NCBI GenBank assembly: GCA_003225555.1
Contig: QIAM01000026.1
Coordinates: 1 to 64,000 of the forward strand
DNA from: Acidobacteriota bacterium
Lineage (GTDB): Bacteria; Acidobacteriota; Terriglobia; Terriglobales; Acidobacteriaceae
Direction: 5' to 3'
DNA: 64,000 nt
The notes beneath the pieces were generated by a model. It did not search any database and was not told the origin of the DNA. It was given only the letters and a program-made list of their open reading frames with translations. Made by a program: the position numbers and the translations under genes. Shown piece by piece: positions 37,701 to 46,301 of this stretch. The stretch's first letter is position 1, and every line of letters starts with the position of its first letter.

Positions 37701-37959
37701 AATCATGCAGACCTATACCTGGCTCGCCCAGTGTTTCCTCGAAAAAGGCGTGCCCGAGGCGGCTGTCCGCTGGTATGAAAAGGCTCTGCACGTTGCCGGA
37801 ATCGACGGCGAGACGCGCGTGGCGCTCAACTACGAACTGGGCTCTGCCTACGAAACCGCCGGAGACAAACCTGCGGCCCTCAGGCACTTCATGGATGTCT
37901 ACGGCAGCAACATCGATTATCGCGACGTCTCCGAGCGCATCAAGGCCCTAAGGTCGTAG
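34750..37959 (+). CDS. Large cytoplasmic TPR protein with acidic Ala/Pro/Glu-rich central linker
   Basis: 1069 residues from ATG 34750; a TTG at 34732 is an alternative. There is no signal peptide. Residues about 10-530 are TPR units (YVQQGKLQSAITEYEKILKNDAKD, LYSRLGEVEKATDCFKNVGDAYASQG and so on). Residues about 535-900 are low-complexity, rich in Ala, Pro and Glu, with two copies of an EFV(S/A)DLE(S/T)SLG(E/G)(E/D)F motif about 45 residues apart. A C-terminal TPR pair (about 940-1069) begins with DPETHYNLGIAFREMGLLDEAIGELQKAC. Such proteins in delta/acidobacterial genomes are scaffolds, sometimes near gliding or signalling genes; no partner is visible here. Confidence 0.88.
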   Translation: MAFGFGFNKQKVLSAAEKYVQQGKLQSAITEYEKILKNDAKDLTVTNTVGDLYSRLGEVEKATDCFKNVGDAYASQGFTVKAIAMYKKISKLKPSLESVLKLAELYTQQGLFNDARAQYLQVAEEFLKSGELDNAVRIFQKILEMDPENVNMRVRLAEVYIRLGKKNEAWQIFSAAAEAMRSKGSLSGAEEVLQRMLTLDPGNTYALLMQGKNLIESGDAEAAIGSLQKIGDLDSNPDGLRDLLKAYLQIGRLSDAGAVASKLLTIHNDLGAIASFADALMQAGQYENALQIYGQHADRLLAENSGKVLENLHTVIGHVRDNPASLEKLLDLFHKAGETTHVSEVIELLAHASVQSGDLVRARDLYQKLATLEPGNPLHMQNYQQVVSQLGGTSGTKLITPEEAAVLVDELEATAPSIHQHYSDEVALAVRSALTDAELFISYNMPAKALGPLMAVLPQAQHDLRLNQRLAALHTRAARFAEAAVCCRTLQNIYSEADYPEEATRYRELAERYEERTSTPAIPGSSDALPITTERPLASAAVGVEEIPAEEEMAVTAAPEPASPWPGAAPAAMDEIEITPSEHAEFALADETIPARAEQASAPAEIDLSEWEDTVTVEADDPAAEGAEIEAAEPVAADETEETDKISETIDEIRFYLTNQMREQAWAALAKLQTLTGDDATLAEIRAEVEAATQGTGDEEIEVPIESDEIALEDIPAAEAVAEEVPAAVEEPVAEEVAPAIEEVAVEADASATPEPEAEPVPQPGVLKEFVSDLESSLGEEFLPGAVAKPVEAPHIRQRVEAAHAEPAVAGKHKGPVLGEFVADLETSLGGDFPKAAPVAEAPPVARVANAAPAPMAPVTMPTVSSPLAASAAAAAGTPARPAVSLPPVAMPQPAVQAPKPQVASVAAPAAKASPFGEEAGVDLAEMFGELKQDLEAGGGSADEDPETHYNLGIAFREMGLLDEAIGELQKACQSVDRGHAFPQIMQTYTWLAQCFLEKGVPEAAVRWYEKALHVAGIDGETRVALNYELGSAYETAGDKPAALRHFMDVYGSNIDYRDVSERIKALRS

Positions 37960-38060
37960 AATAGCTCGATGGGTTTGAGCCCTAATCCTTCTTATCATTT
38001 TCCTTCTGCTGTGGGCGCATGTGCGAATCGCCCCCATTCAGTTTGGCGGCGGAGCCACGT

Positions 38061-38423
38061 GTGACAACCAATCCGAATCCTATTTCGAACGGTCCGGCCA
38101 AGCCGGCAGAGCCTCCATCAAGCGACACGGGGACGGCGCTCCTGGACCTTCCGGCAAAGACCGTCCAGGAGCAAACACGTCTGCAGCTTTGGCTGCATCG
38201 CGTTTCGGTCTTCCTCTTTGTGTTGATCAGTGCGGTCGCAGGGGTTCTCCTGATCATCCTGCCCTGGACTCCGGAGTGGACCGACAATTATCTCCTGCTC
38301 TCGTTTCCGGCCTTTCGGACGTTTGTTTCAAGCGGTTTCTTTCGTGGCATTTGCAGTGGGTTGGGACTCCTCGACGTGTGGATTGGATTCTGGGAAGCGC
38401 TGCACTACCACGAGCACACCTAA
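38061..38423 (+). CDS. Small membrane protein with Pro-rich N-terminus (unknown)
   Basis: 120 residues from GTG 38061, chosen because GGAG lies 6 nt upstream; an ATG at 38019 is also in frame. A cytoplasmic Pro/Ser-rich stretch of about 35 residues is followed by a strong transmembrane helix (VSVFLFVLISAVAGVLLIILPW) and a second weaker hydrophobic region (ICSGLGLLDVWIGFWEAL), ending in HYHEHT. It starts about 100 nt after the TPR gene. No family recognised. Confidence 0.7.
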   Translation: MTTNPNPISNGPAKPAEPPSSDTGTALLDLPAKTVQEQTRLQLWLHRVSVFLFVLISAVAGVLLIILPWTPEWTDNYLLLSFPAFRTFVSSGFFRGICSGLGLLDVWIGFWEALHYHEHT

Positions 38424-38525
38424 CGACGACGTCGCTCGCGGCAGCCCCAATACCCATTCTCTGCGCGCTTCGGTATTCTGGTGATCCGCACAAAACGAAT
38501 CGTAGATTTCCAGGGGAATCCACAC

Positions 38526-39404
38526 ATGACCGACAAGCTCAAACCAGCGCCGCTGGCGTACTGCAATCAAACGTTTCTGAACAGTCCGGATGGGCGCCTG
38601 CTGCGCATCCTGTCTGAGTACATGGAACCTTTGGCGCGCTTCCGCCGCGAACAGATTCAGGACACCGTCGTCTTTTTCGGTTCGGCACGCTTTCAGGGCA
38701 GTCATGCTGCCAAGACGAATTTGACCAGCGTGGAAAGGAATGAGGCCAGGGCTGCGGCGGAGCAGCAGGAGAAAGACCTGAAGCGGGCCCTTGCCGGTGT
38801 CGACATGGCTCGTTACTACGAAGATGCCCGCCGCATGGCGTACCTGCTTTCCAAATGGTCAATTCAGATTCCGGCTCGTCGCCACCGCTTTGTGGTCACC
38901 ACAGGAGGTGGTCCCGGCATCATGGAGGCGGCCAACCTGGGAGCGCACGAGGCGGGAGGAAAGAGCATTGGCCTCAACATCAACTTGCCGTTTGAGCAGA
39001 ACCCGAATCCCTACATCACGCCTTCCCTGAATTTTGAGTTTCACTACTTCTTCATGCGAAAGTTCTGGTTCGCCTATCTGGCTAAAGCGCTGGTCATCTT
39101 TCCCGGAGGATTCGGCACCATGGATGAGCTCTTCGAGATCCTCACCCTGGCCCAGACCGACAAGCTGGCCAAGAAGATTCTCGTCGTGATCTACGGGAGC
39201 GAATACTGGAATCGCGTGCTCAACTTCCAGGCTTTCGTTGATGCCGGCACGGTTGCTCCAGAGGACATGAATCTGTTCCAGTTCGTCAATTCGCCGGAGG
39301 AAGGCTTTGAGTTCCTCCGGGATGGGCTGACCAAGTACCACTTGGGAGACACGCCAAAGAAGCAGCGCGAAGTTCTGCCAGAGATCGCGAAGACCAGGCC
39401 ATAG
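38526..39404 (+). CDS. LOG-family (TIGR00730-like) Rossmann protein, putative nucleotide phosphoribohydrolase
   Basis: 292 residues from ATG 38526 (AGGGGA upstream; GTG 38481 is an alternative). Motifs of the former lysine-decarboxylase-like family are complete: VVFFGSARFQ, VVTTGGGPGIMEAANLGAHEAGG, and the active site VIFPGGFGTMDELFEILTL. Plant and bacterial LOG proteins cleave cytokinin or purine nucleotide monophosphates to base and ribose 5-phosphate. It is longer than minimal LOG (about 190), with an extra helical N-terminal section (about 45-110), as in the larger PpnN-like group. Function by family only. Confidence 0.88.
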   Translation: MTDKLKPAPLAYCNQTFLNSPDGRLLRILSEYMEPLARFRREQIQDTVVFFGSARFQGSHAAKTNLTSVERNEARAAAEQQEKDLKRALAGVDMARYYEDARRMAYLLSKWSIQIPARRHRFVVTTGGGPGIMEAANLGAHEAGGKSIGLNINLPFEQNPNPYITPSLNFEFHYFFMRKFWFAYLAKALVIFPGGFGTMDELFEILTLAQTDKLAKKILVVIYGSEYWNRVLNFQAFVDAGTVAPEDMNLFQFVNSPEEGFEFLRDGLTKYHLGDTPKKQREVLPEIAKTRP

Positions 39405-39539
39405 CGGTTGGCGTCTTCCCGGTTGTGGATTGTGCCGCTGGAAGCTATTCTGGGCGGCAGTACCAGCATGTCCATTTCCTCTTTTCGCGCTCGTTCCAGT
39501 ACCATGTTGTCCTGATTCCCAATCCACCACAGGACCAAC

Positions 39540-40007
39540 ATGGTCGATATCGCACTGCGCGTGAACGGTAGTGAAAAGAAAGTCAGCGTCTCTCCGGAAA
39601 CTCCTCTCCTCTGGGTTCTGCGCGACACTCTCGAACTCACGGGAACGAAATTTGGCTGCGGTGCTGGATTGTGCGGGGCTTGTACCGTACATGTCGATGG
39701 ATCTCCGATACGGTCGTGCTCGACGCCGGTTTCGCAAGTCGCGGGCAAGAGCGTGACAACAATCGAGGGGTTGAGCGCCAACGGCCTGCACGTGTTGCAG
39801 CAGGCCTGGATCGAAGAGGAAGTGCCGCAGTGCGGCTACTGTCAGACCGGACAGATCATGTCGGCGGCCGCGCTGCTGGCGAAAACACCCCATCCCACCG
39901 ACGAGCAGATCACGCAGGCGATGAACGGCAATCTGTGCCGCTGTGGAACGTACGAGCGAATCCGAAAAGCGGTGCATCGCGCTGCAGGAGACGGGGGTGC
40001 GCGATGA
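39540..40007 (+). CDS. iorA: Isoquinoline 1-oxidoreductase-type small subunit, two [2Fe-2S] clusters
   Basis: 155 residues. The plant-type ferredoxin cluster is [16 protein letters not shown] plus the upstream/downstream Cys, and the helical second cluster has [10 protein letters not shown] and [13 protein letters not shown]. It carries electrons from the molybdenum site of the large subunit, whose gene overlaps by 4 nt (ATGA at 40004). No signal peptide: such small subunits are exported together with the Tat-targeted large subunit. The IorA name reflects the nearest named relative; true substrate is unknown (aldehydes and N-heterocycles are possible). Confidence 0.92.
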   Translation: MVDIALRVNGSEKKVSVSPETPLLWVLRDTLELTGTKFGCGAGLCGACTVHVDGSPIRSCSTPVSQVAGKSVTTIEGLSANGLHVLQQAWIEEEVPQCGYCQTGQIMSAAALLAKTPHPTDEQITQAMNGNLCRCGTYERIRKAVHRAAGDGGAR

Positions 40008-42124
40008 GCCCATTTTCCCGCCGTGAATTCGTGGTTGCCGGCGTGGCTGCCGGCGCCGGACTCGTAATCGGGTTTTACCTTCCGCATGGGAAGGGCGGTT
40101 CCGGCAGCGAAGCTTTCTCTCCCAATGCCTACTTGCGAATTACCCCTGACAACAAAGTGACGATCGTGGTCGCCCGCTCGGAGATGGGCCAGGGAGTGCG
40201 CACCGCTTTGCCCATGATCCTGGCCGAAGAACTCGAAGCGGACTGGAAGCAGATCGAGATCGAACAGGCTGGCGCCAGCACGCTCTACGGCGATCAAACG
40301 ACCGGCGGCAGCGCCAGCATACGATCCACATGGGACCCGATGCGCAAAGCCGGAGCGATCGCACGCGAGATGCTGACTTCGGCGGCCGCTTTGACCTGGG
40401 GTGTGCCGCGTTCCAGTTGCGCCGCCGAAAACGGCACCGTCAAGCATGTGGCGTCCAACCGGAAACTGGCTTATGGCGAACTGACGCATCAGGCCTCGAC
40501 GCTGCCCATTCCGACGGATGTCACTCTGAAGCAGAGTAAAGATTACAAGATCATTGGCCAGCGCCTACCACGGGTGGATAGCCCCTCAAAAGTGAAGGGC
40601 GGGGCCGTCTTTGGCATCGACTTCCGTTTGCCAGGGATGAAGTATGCGGCGGTATCACGCTGTCCAACGATCGGCGGAAGCATGACGGGCATGGACGATA
40701 AAGAATCGAAGAAGATCTCCGGAGTCACCTATGTGGGGAAAGTCAGCGACTCAGCCGTCGCGGTCGTCGCCGACTCTGTTTGGGGTGCAATGGAAGGCCG
40801 CCGCGTGCTCAACGTCACATGGGATGATGGACCGAACAAGGATTTGAACACGGCTGCGGTCTCAGCATCGCTGAAGCAAGCGGCTTCGAAAAAAGGCGCG
40901 AGTTTGTACTCTGCGGGCGACCCCGCGAAGGCTGCCGGCCGGCGAGTCTCCGCTGAGTACCAACTGCCGTTCATGGCGCATGCGCCGATGGAACCGGGAA
41001 ACTGTACGGCTCACTATCAGGGGTCGAAGTGCGAATTGTGGGCGCCAACGCAGGTCCCGCAAGACTGCCGTGATTCGGTCGCGCAGGCTCTGGGCCTGGA
41101 TTCCGACCAGGTGAAGGTAAACGTCACACTGATGGGCGGAGGCTTTGGCCGCCGCTTGGAGCACGACTACGCGGTCGAAGCCGCCCTCGTTTCGAAAGCT
41201 GCGAACGCTCCCGTGAAGGTCCTCTGGACTCGTGAAGACGACATGCGGTTCTCGACCTACCGTCCGGCCAGCTTGCATCAGCTAGGCGCCACGTTAGATG
41301 GTTCCGGCTACCCGGTGTCGTTGACGCATCGCCTCATCTCTCCTTCGATCAGCGCTCAGAAAGGGCAGCCAGGGGCCAATGGCGTCGATCCCGACCTACC
41401 GGACGAGGCGGGACCGGTGTATCCCATACCCAACTACGGGCTGGAATACGTGACGGTCGAAACCCCTGTGCCCCTGGGCTGGATGCGGTCGGTCTACGCC
41501 CTGCAGGCGGCATTTGCGCTCGAGAGCTTCATCGATGAACTCGCCCTGGCCGCCGGGAAAGATCCACTGCAGTACCGGCTGCATCTGCTGGCCAAGGACC
41601 AGGATCTTACCTACTTTGCGACGACATGGCACACTGCCCGCATGCGCAGCGTGCTGCAGCTTGCTGCGGAGAAAGCAGGATGGGACAAGCCCCTGCCCGC
41701 GGGACGGTACCGCGGCGTCGCCTGCTTCGGATGCTTCGCTTCGTACATGGCCGAAGTGGTCGAGATCAGCATGGAAAAAGGCCAGCCACGCGTGCATCGG
41801 GTTGTGGCGGTCGTCGACTGCGGCCTGGTAATAAATCCCAGCATTCTCGAACAGCAGATTCAGGGCGGCATCGTGTACGGACTCTCTAACGCACTGCGGG
41901 CCAAAATCACGATCGAAAAAGGCCGCGTTGTGCAAGGCAACTTCGACGACTACGCGCCACTCCGGATGGACGAAACACCGGTGGTCGAAGTCTACGCCGT
42001 GCCCAGCGCGGAGACGCCTACCGGCATTGGAGAACCGTCCGTACCACCGGTCGCGCCCGCACTCTGCAACGCCATCTACGCGGCCACGAAAAAGAGAATC
42101 CGGGCGTTGCCGATCTTGAATTAA
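40004..42124 (+). CDS. iorB: Tat-exported molybdopterin oxidoreductase large subunit (IorB type)
   Basis: 706 residues from ATG 40004, overlapping iorA; the in-frame upstream reading is in antiphase with iorA and rejected. A twin-arginine signal ([20 protein letters not shown]) is present. The molybdenum-cytosine-dinucleotide domains follow: [41 protein letters not shown]-type contact (written [13 protein letters not shown]), and the C-terminal [18 protein letters not shown] with the catalytic Glu. Family members hydroxylate N-heterocycles or oxidise aldehydes in the periplasm. No cytochrome c electron acceptor gene is adjacent and no Mo-cofactor maturase (XdhC/MobA) is near. Confidence 0.92.
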   Translation: MSPFSRREFVVAGVAAGAGLVIGFYLPHGKGGSGSEAFSPNAYLRITPDNKVTIVVARSEMGQGVRTALPMILAEELEADWKQIEIEQAGASTLYGDQTTGGSASIRSTWDPMRKAGAIAREMLTSAAALTWGVPRSSCAAENGTVKHVASNRKLAYGELTHQASTLPIPTDVTLKQSKDYKIIGQRLPRVDSPSKVKGGAVFGIDFRLPGMKYAAVSRCPTIGGSMTGMDDKESKKISGVTYVGKVSDSAVAVVADSVWGAMEGRRVLNVTWDDGPNKDLNTAAVSASLKQAASKKGASLYSAGDPAKAAGRRVSAEYQLPFMAHAPMEPGNCTAHYQGSKCELWAPTQVPQDCRDSVAQALGLDSDQVKVNVTLMGGGFGRRLEHDYAVEAALVSKAANAPVKVLWTREDDMRFSTYRPASLHQLGATLDGSGYPVSLTHRLISPSISAQKGQPGANGVDPDLPDEAGPVYPIPNYGLEYVTVETPVPLGWMRSVYALQAAFALESFIDELALAAGKDPLQYRLHLLAKDQDLTYFATTWHTARMRSVLQLAAEKAGWDKPLPAGRYRGVACFGCFASYMAEVVEISMEKGQPRVHRVVAVVDCGLVINPSILEQQIQGGIVYGLSNALRAKITIEKGRVVQGNFDDYAPLRMDETPVVEVYAVPSAETPTGIGEPSVPPVAPALCNAIYAATKKRIRALPILN

Positions 42125-42145
42125 TGACCGCGTCGCAGTTGCGAA

Positions 42146-42245
42146 GGGTAGCGCCGCCGTCCCGGCGGCCGTCCGGCGGGCGTCCTCGCCGCCCGCGCCG
42201 AGGGCGAGACGCCCTCGGGACAGCCGGCAGGATGCCGGCGCTACC
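42146..42245. repeat. GCCGGCAGGATGCCGGC palindromic repeat, copy 2 (long form)
   Basis: GGTAGCGCCGCCGTCCCGGC at the left and GCCGGCAGGATGCCGGCGCTACC at the right form inverted ends; between them are GCCGTCCGGCGG and GGGCGAGACGCCC palindromes. It shares the core with 27640-27680. The element forms one long nested hairpin between iorB and the GH5 gene. Confidence 0.75.
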
Positions 42246-42304
42246 GGTCGTCAACCACGTAGTCACGGTACGAGCCGACCCAACGAATTCAAGGAGAAAT
42301 GCGC

Positions 42305-43435
42305 ATGAGGCGCAAGTGCATCAGTCTAGCCTTTCTCTTTCTGGCCGCGGCCGCCATCGCGCAGACCCCGCAAACCCTTTCTTCTGTCCCTTCCACCCGC
42401 CTCGCTCACATTCGGCGAGGCATCAACCTGAGCGAGTGGTTCGCCCAGGTCTGGGATCCGAAGGGATACACGAAGGAACACTTCCTAACCTGGAACACTA
42501 CTACCGACATTGCCTTGATCAAGTCCATGGGGTTCGATCACGTCCGCCTGAGCATAAATCCGCAGCCGATGATGGATGCAGTCCGCCACCCGGACGGCAC
42601 GGCGGAATACTTCGGCTATCTCGACAATGCCGTGAAGATGATTATGGATGCCGGCCTCGCCGTGCAGATTGACATGCATCCCGACTCGGACTTCAAAGAG
42701 AGTCTGGCTAAGGAGAACGAATTTGTCGAGCGTTACGCCGACTTCTGGAGCATGGTGGCGCAGCATTACGCGACGTGGGATCCGGAGCGCGTCTTCTTCG
42801 AAATCCTCAACGAGCCTGAATTCAAAGATGCTTACCGGTGGTATGGAGTGGAAGCGAAGCTGGCCGCCGCGATCCGCCGAGCCGCACCACGGCACACGAT
42901 CATCGCGACCGGAGCACGATGGGATAACGACGAGGATCTTGTCTTCCTCGAACCTCTGCCCGATCCGAACGTGATCTACGTCTTCCATTTCTACGAGCCC
43001 CACATCTTCACGCATCAGGGAGCAACGTGGGGAGCCTACTACTGGCACTGGCTGAAGGGGCTGCACTACCCTTCATCGCCGGAGAATGCTACCCAGGTGG
43101 CGGCGAGCGTGCCGGAGGCAGTGGATCGGCTGTATGTCGTCCGCTATGGCCGCGATCATTGGGACGCTGCCCGCATAGAAGCGGAGATCAACCAGGCTGC
43201 TGAGTGGGCCAGGCAGCGCAAGGTGCCGCTGATTTGCAACGAATTTGGCGTTTACCGTAGCTTTGCTGACCCTCGAGATCGCGCCGCATGGATCACAGAC
43301 GTCCGGACCACGCTCGAGCGCCACCAGATTGGTTGGACGATGTGGGACTATTCCGGCAGTTTCGGCGTGGTTACAAAAAAAGATGCCAAAACGACTCAGG
43401 ATGAAGTGACCGTGAAGGCATTAGGCCTGCCGTAA
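42305..43435 (+). CDS. Secreted glycoside hydrolase family 5 (cellulase-like endoglucanase)
   Basis: 376 residues from ATG 42305 (AAGGAG about 8 nt upstream; ATG 42299 is too close). The signal peptide is about 1-18 (CISLAFLFLAAAAIAQ). The GH5 barrel shows RRGINLSEWF, the early FDHVRLSI strand, the acid/base Glu in FFEILNEPEF and the nucleophile Glu in LICNEFGVYR, with HFYEPHIFTHQGATW between them. It hydrolyses beta-1,4-linked glucans or mannans outside the cytoplasm. With the GH16 gene at 12 kb it suggests use of plant or fungal cell-wall polysaccharides. Confidence 0.94.
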   Translation: MRRKCISLAFLFLAAAAIAQTPQTLSSVPSTRLAHIRRGINLSEWFAQVWDPKGYTKEHFLTWNTTTDIALIKSMGFDHVRLSINPQPMMDAVRHPDGTAEYFGYLDNAVKMIMDAGLAVQIDMHPDSDFKESLAKENEFVERYADFWSMVAQHYATWDPERVFFEILNEPEFKDAYRWYGVEAKLAAAIRRAAPRHTIIATGARWDNDEDLVFLEPLPDPNVIYVFHFYEPHIFTHQGATWGAYYWHWLKGLHYPSSPENATQVAASVPEAVDRLYVVRYGRDHWDAARIEAEINQAAEWARQRKVPLICNEFGVYRSFADPRDRAAWITDVRTTLERHQIGWTMWDYSGSFGVVTKKDAKTTQDEVTVKALGLP

Positions 43436-43438
43436 AAT

Positions 43439-43879
43439 TCAGAGTGCTGAGAAGACACCCAACCACTTGACCGGCATTCGCGCAGACATCGCACTGGTCA
43501 GGCGCTCGTCTGCAGTGATCAGCTGAGTTTCCGAGTGCACAGCCAAGGCTACATAGAGACAATCGTAAACCGCGCAACCATAGTTGAAGGCAATGGGAAA
43601 CGCTTCAGGCAGCAACCGCGAGGTAGGAAAGGTCGGAAATCCGCGGCGCAGCATGGCCGTCAATGCCAACTCAGCGTCGGCTCGCGAAAGCCGATCCTGC
43701 CGGACCGCTTTCCAGAGAATGTTTCCGCATTCAGCCCAGAAAACGTCGGGCACCAAAAGGCCAAACTCGCTGGCGGCGTAGCCGTCCAGCACTCTATAGG
43801 CCTCTGCTTTGAGTGGTTCATTTTTAGCTGGAAGCATCCACTTTGCCGCTACGCTGGCATCGAGGACAAAGTTGGTCAC
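43439..43879 (-). CDS. vapC: PIN-domain toxin, VapC-like
   Basis: 146 residues. The PIN fold shows the four acidic positions: D8 in FVLDASVAAKW, Glu in VFWAECGNILWK, Asp near YDCLYVALA, and the final Asp/Glu in LITADERL. The product is a predicted Mg-dependent ribonuclease toxin. It overlaps the antitoxin gene by 4 nt (43876-43879), the classic arrangement with the antitoxin upstream. Its gene end nearly touches the end of the convergent GH5 gene. Confidence 0.9.
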   Translation of the reverse strand: MTNFVLDASVAAKWMLPAKNEPLKAEAYRVLDGYAASEFGLLVPDVFWAECGNILWKAVRQDRLSRADAELALTAMLRRGFPTFPTSRLLPEAFPIAFNYGCAVYDCLYVALAVHSETQLITADERLTSAMSARMPVKWLGVFSAL

Positions 43880-44127
43880 CGATCACGGTCCTCACGAATC
43901 ATTTCTTCCGCTGAAGGGAACGAACCCGGCGAGAGCGGTTCCTGTGACGAAATACGTTTCATTTGCCGGGCAAATTCACGGCGCCGGCGCAATTCTTCGG
44001 CGGTCGGGACATTCTGCTCCAGCAGGGCAATCACTTCCGCCGCAATCGACTTGCGGTTCTTACGCGCACGTTCGCGCAGTGCCTTGTAAACGGCGTCGGG
44101 GACATTTTCAACATAAAGCGTTGCCAT
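43876..44127 (-). CDS. vapB: Antitoxin, FitA/Phd-like ribbon-helix-helix type
   Basis: 83 residues. The N-terminus ATLYVENVPDAVYKALRERARKNRKSIAAEVIALLEQ has the ribbon-helix-helix pattern of FitA-type antitoxins (beta strand then two helices), and the charged C-terminal part would wrap the toxin. It starts just after an inverted repeat (44134-44165), a probable autoregulatory operator, and overlaps the toxin gene, so both are made from one transcript. Confidence 0.88.
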   Translation of the reverse strand: MATLYVENVPDAVYKALRERARKNRKSIAAEVIALLEQNVPTAEELRRRREFARQMKRISSQEPLSPGSFPSAEEMIREDRDR

Positions 44128-44133
44128 AGGACC

Positions 44134-44165
44134 TTCCTAGGGAAAGCCTAGCACTTCCCTAGGTA
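44134..44165 (-). promoter_or_regulatory. Inverted repeat operator of the vapBC pair
   Basis: TTCCTAGGGAA (44134-44144) and TTCCCTAGGTA (44155-44165) form a near-perfect dyad (10 of 11) with 10 nt between; each arm contains CCTAGG. It is 7 nt upstream of the antitoxin start, the usual place for toxin-antitoxin autorepression. Confidence 0.65.
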
Positions 44166-44183
44166 AAAACCAACATGCTTTCC

Positions 44184-44213
44184 TTGACACCGTCGCACAT
44201 AGGAATTTATCCT
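44184..44213 (+). promoter_or_regulatory. Sigma-70-type promoter upstream of the DUF177-rpmF-plsX-fabD cluster
   Basis: Perfect TTGACA at 44184-44189, an 18-nt spacer and TATCCT at 44208-44213. It lies about 85 nt before the first gene and is oriented away from vapBC. Confidence 0.55.
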
Positions 44214-44296
44214 TAACTCTTGCTCCTTGCGGTACTTACGTCTCTTGGCGTGCTTCCGCGGGCCGCTCGTGCACGGTAGTCGCGCGGAGGTTCCTC

Positions 44297-44848
44297 ATGT
44301 TCCTGGACATCAAAGAATTGGAACTCCACCCCATTGATTTCAAGGAGGAGCTTCAGCCGGATGTCATTGACCTGGGTGGCGAGGTTCGTCAACGCTCAGC
44401 GTTGAAAACCGCAGGACGGGCCGAGTTGGTTGAGGAGCATCACGGCAAACATAAGATAATCAAGGACATACGCCTGCGTGGGCAGCTGGAGGCTGGTTTT
44501 GAAATGAGCTGTGCGCGCTGTCTCGAGCCCGTGCCCCAAGACGTAAGGCGTGAGTTTGAACTTCTGTACCGGCCCCTGGGCGTAGATGCTGGTCGCGACG
44601 AGCTCTCCGTGACCGACGCGGAAGCCGAGATCGGCTATTATCAAGGCGAAGGGCTTCTGCTCGAAGACGTGTTACGCGAGCAGGTTCTGTTGGCCTTGCC
44701 CTTAAAGGTGACTTGCCGCGAGGATTGCAGGGGCTTATGCCCGCACTGTGGCCAGAATCTGAATCAGCAACAATGTTGCTGCGCGGCTGACATGGAAGAT
44801 CCTCGATGGTCGGCGCTGAAAGAGATCCGCGACCGGTTGGAACACTGA
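44297..44848 (+). CDS. yceD: YceD/DUF177 family protein
   Basis: 183 residues, GGAGG 6 nt before ATG. The family core is visible: GQLEAGFEMSCARCLEPVPQDVRREFELLY, and a C-terminal CREDCRGLCPHCGQNLNQQQC region with four or more cysteines that could bind zinc. DUF177 proteins are linked genetically to rpmF and to 23S rRNA accumulation; here rpmF is next but 158 nt away, with a dispersed repeat between. Cytoplasmic. Confidence 0.9.
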   Translation: MFLDIKELELHPIDFKEELQPDVIDLGGEVRQRSALKTAGRAELVEEHHGKHKIIKDIRLRGQLEAGFEMSCARCLEPVPQDVRREFELLYRPLGVDAGRDELSVTDAEAEIGYYQGEGLLLEDVLREQVLLALPLKVTCREDCRGLCPHCGQNLNQQQCCCAADMEDPRWSALKEIRDRLEH

Positions 44849-44904
44849 GCAAAACTGGAAGAGTACGAGTTTAAGCAGTGTGCGAATCCCGGGCTTCGAT
44901 TTCG

Positions 44905-44973
44905 TTTTGAAAGGGCGCGGCTTAGCCGCGCCGTACGGTCCGCAAAATGATCCGCGGCTTTAGCCGCTGAGGC
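44905..44973. repeat. Dispersed double-palindrome repeat, copy 4 (inverted)
   Basis: GGGCGCGGCTTAGCCGCGCC, linker, GCGGCTTTAGCCGC, the reverse orientation of copies 1 and 2. It lies inside the yceD-rpmF transcript. Confidence 0.75.
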
Positions 44974-45006
44974 ACGTGCGGTTACCCCGCGAGAGGAATT
45001 TTAGCC

Positions 45007-45192
45007 ATGCCTAATCCGAAACGGCGACACTCCCAGAAGCGCACCTCGACACGGCGCGCACACGACGCGCTCAAGGGCCATTCCCTATCCGAGTGCCCCA
45101 ACTGCCACGAGAAAAAAATGCCCCATCGTGCCTGTCCCCAATGCGGCTACTATAAGGGACGCGAAGTGCTCGACATCAAAGAAGCCAGCTAG
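45007..45192 (+). CDS. rpmF: 50S ribosomal protein L32
   Basis: 61 residues, the normal size. The N-terminus MPNPKRRHSQKRTSTRRAHD is the L32 signature, and the zinc-ribbon form is kept: CPNCHEKKMPHRACPQCGYYKGREV (two CxxC pairs). It is a large-subunit protein near the exit tunnel. AGAGGAA upstream supports the start. A hairpin with T-run overlaps the stop codon. Confidence 0.97.
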   Translation: MPNPKRRHSQKRTSTRRAHDALKGHSLSECPNCHEKKMPHRACPQCGYYKGREVLDIKEAS

Positions 45193-45208
45193 CATCTGGC
45201 TTCGCTTT
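45181..45208 (+). terminator. Intrinsic terminator or attenuator overlapping the rpmF stop
   Basis: GAAGCCAG (45181-45188) pairs with CTGGCTTC (45196-45203) around CTAGCAT, followed by GCTTTT. It would end or thin transcription between rpmF and plsX. Confidence 0.6.
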
Positions 45209-45219
45209 TCTCACCAACC

Positions 45220-46263
45220 ATGCCTAGCGTGATCGCGCTGGATGCGATGGGTTCGGATCGCGCGCCCAAACCAGAAGTTGAGGGCGCGATTCAGGCTGCG
45301 CGCCACTATGGCGTGCGCGTACTGCTAGTCGGTCCGGAAGCCACGGTCAAAGCGGAGTTGCAGCGGCATCCTTCAGCTTTCCGTCTGCCGATCGAGGTCG
45401 TCCACGCCAGCGAGTACATCACGATGGATGACAAGGTGGAAGCCGTCCGCGCCAAGCGTGACTCCTCCATGCGAGTTGGCCTTCGGATGGTGCGCGAAGG
45501 GCGCGCTTCGGGATTTGTCACCGCCGGCAACACTGGTGCTGCAATGGCTACAGCCAAGGTTGTTCTGGGCGCAATCCCGGGCGTGGACCGTCCCGCGTTG
45601 GCCGCTGTCTTTCCCACCGCTCCGGGAACCGCAGCCATCCTGCTGGATGTGGGCGCCAACGTCGACTGCAAGCCGCAAAATCTGGAACAATTCGCGGTCA
45701 TGGGCGAGGTCTACTTTCGTGCCATGTTCGGCAAGCGCAGCCTCGCTCCGCGCGTGGGATTGCTCTCCATCGGCGAAGAAGAGACCAAGGGCAACGAACT
45801 CACGCGTGAGGCGTTTCAGTTGCTCAAGCAGCTTCCGCTGAATTTCGTGGGCAACGTGGAAGGACGTGATCTCTACAATGGCCAGGTCGACGTCATCGTC
45901 GCGGACGGATTCGTGGGTAACGTTGCCCTCAAGATTTCTGAAGGCGTGGCCAACCTGGTCCGCACCGCGCTGAAAGAGTCGCTCAAAGCGACCATCACGC
46001 GCCAAGTCGGAGCGTTGCTGTCGCGTAGCGCCTTCACCGATTTCAAGAAGCGGCTCGATCATACGGAATATGGAGGCGCGCCGCTGCTGGGAGTGAAGGG
46101 CGTGTGCATCATCACTCATGGATCGTCGAACGCGAATGCTATAAAGAATGCAGTTCGTGTTGCAGCCGAATTCTCTCGGCGCGGAATCAATGATCGCATC
46201 GAGCACGGCCTGGCTGCGCTCAAGCCGGCTTCCGTCGCCGCTGAGGTGGGGCAACCAAGCTAG
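45220..46263 (+). CDS. plsX: Phosphate acyltransferase PlsX
   Basis: 347 residues. Family signatures: [19 protein letters not shown] at the start, [41 protein letters not shown], and [20 protein letters not shown]. PlsX converts acyl-ACP and phosphate to acyl phosphate, the donor for PlsY in phospholipid synthesis. It follows rpmF by 27 nt, across a terminator-like hairpin; no strong ribosome site is seen before its ATG. Confidence 0.96.
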   Translation: MPSVIALDAMGSDRAPKPEVEGAIQAARHYGVRVLLVGPEATVKAELQRHPSAFRLPIEVVHASEYITMDDKVEAVRAKRDSSMRVGLRMVREGRASGFVTAGNTGAAMATAKVVLGAIPGVDRPALAAVFPTAPGTAAILLDVGANVDCKPQNLEQFAVMGEVYFRAMFGKRSLAPRVGLLSIGEEETKGNELTREAFQLLKQLPLNFVGNVEGRDLYNGQVDVIVADGFVGNVALKISEGVANLVRTALKESLKATITRQVGALLSRSAFTDFKKRLDHTEYGGAPLLGVKGVCIITHGSSNANAIKNAVRVAAEFSRRGINDRIEHGLAALKPASVAAEVGQPS

Positions 46264-46301
46264 TGGGGACTCTCCGCGACCTTTTACAAGTAAATTCACC
46301 C

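Noticed and set aside
38859-40013. 384-codon minus-strand frame across the LOG and iorA genes
   Set aside because: Spans two real genes and an intergenic gap in antisense; no recognisable domain.
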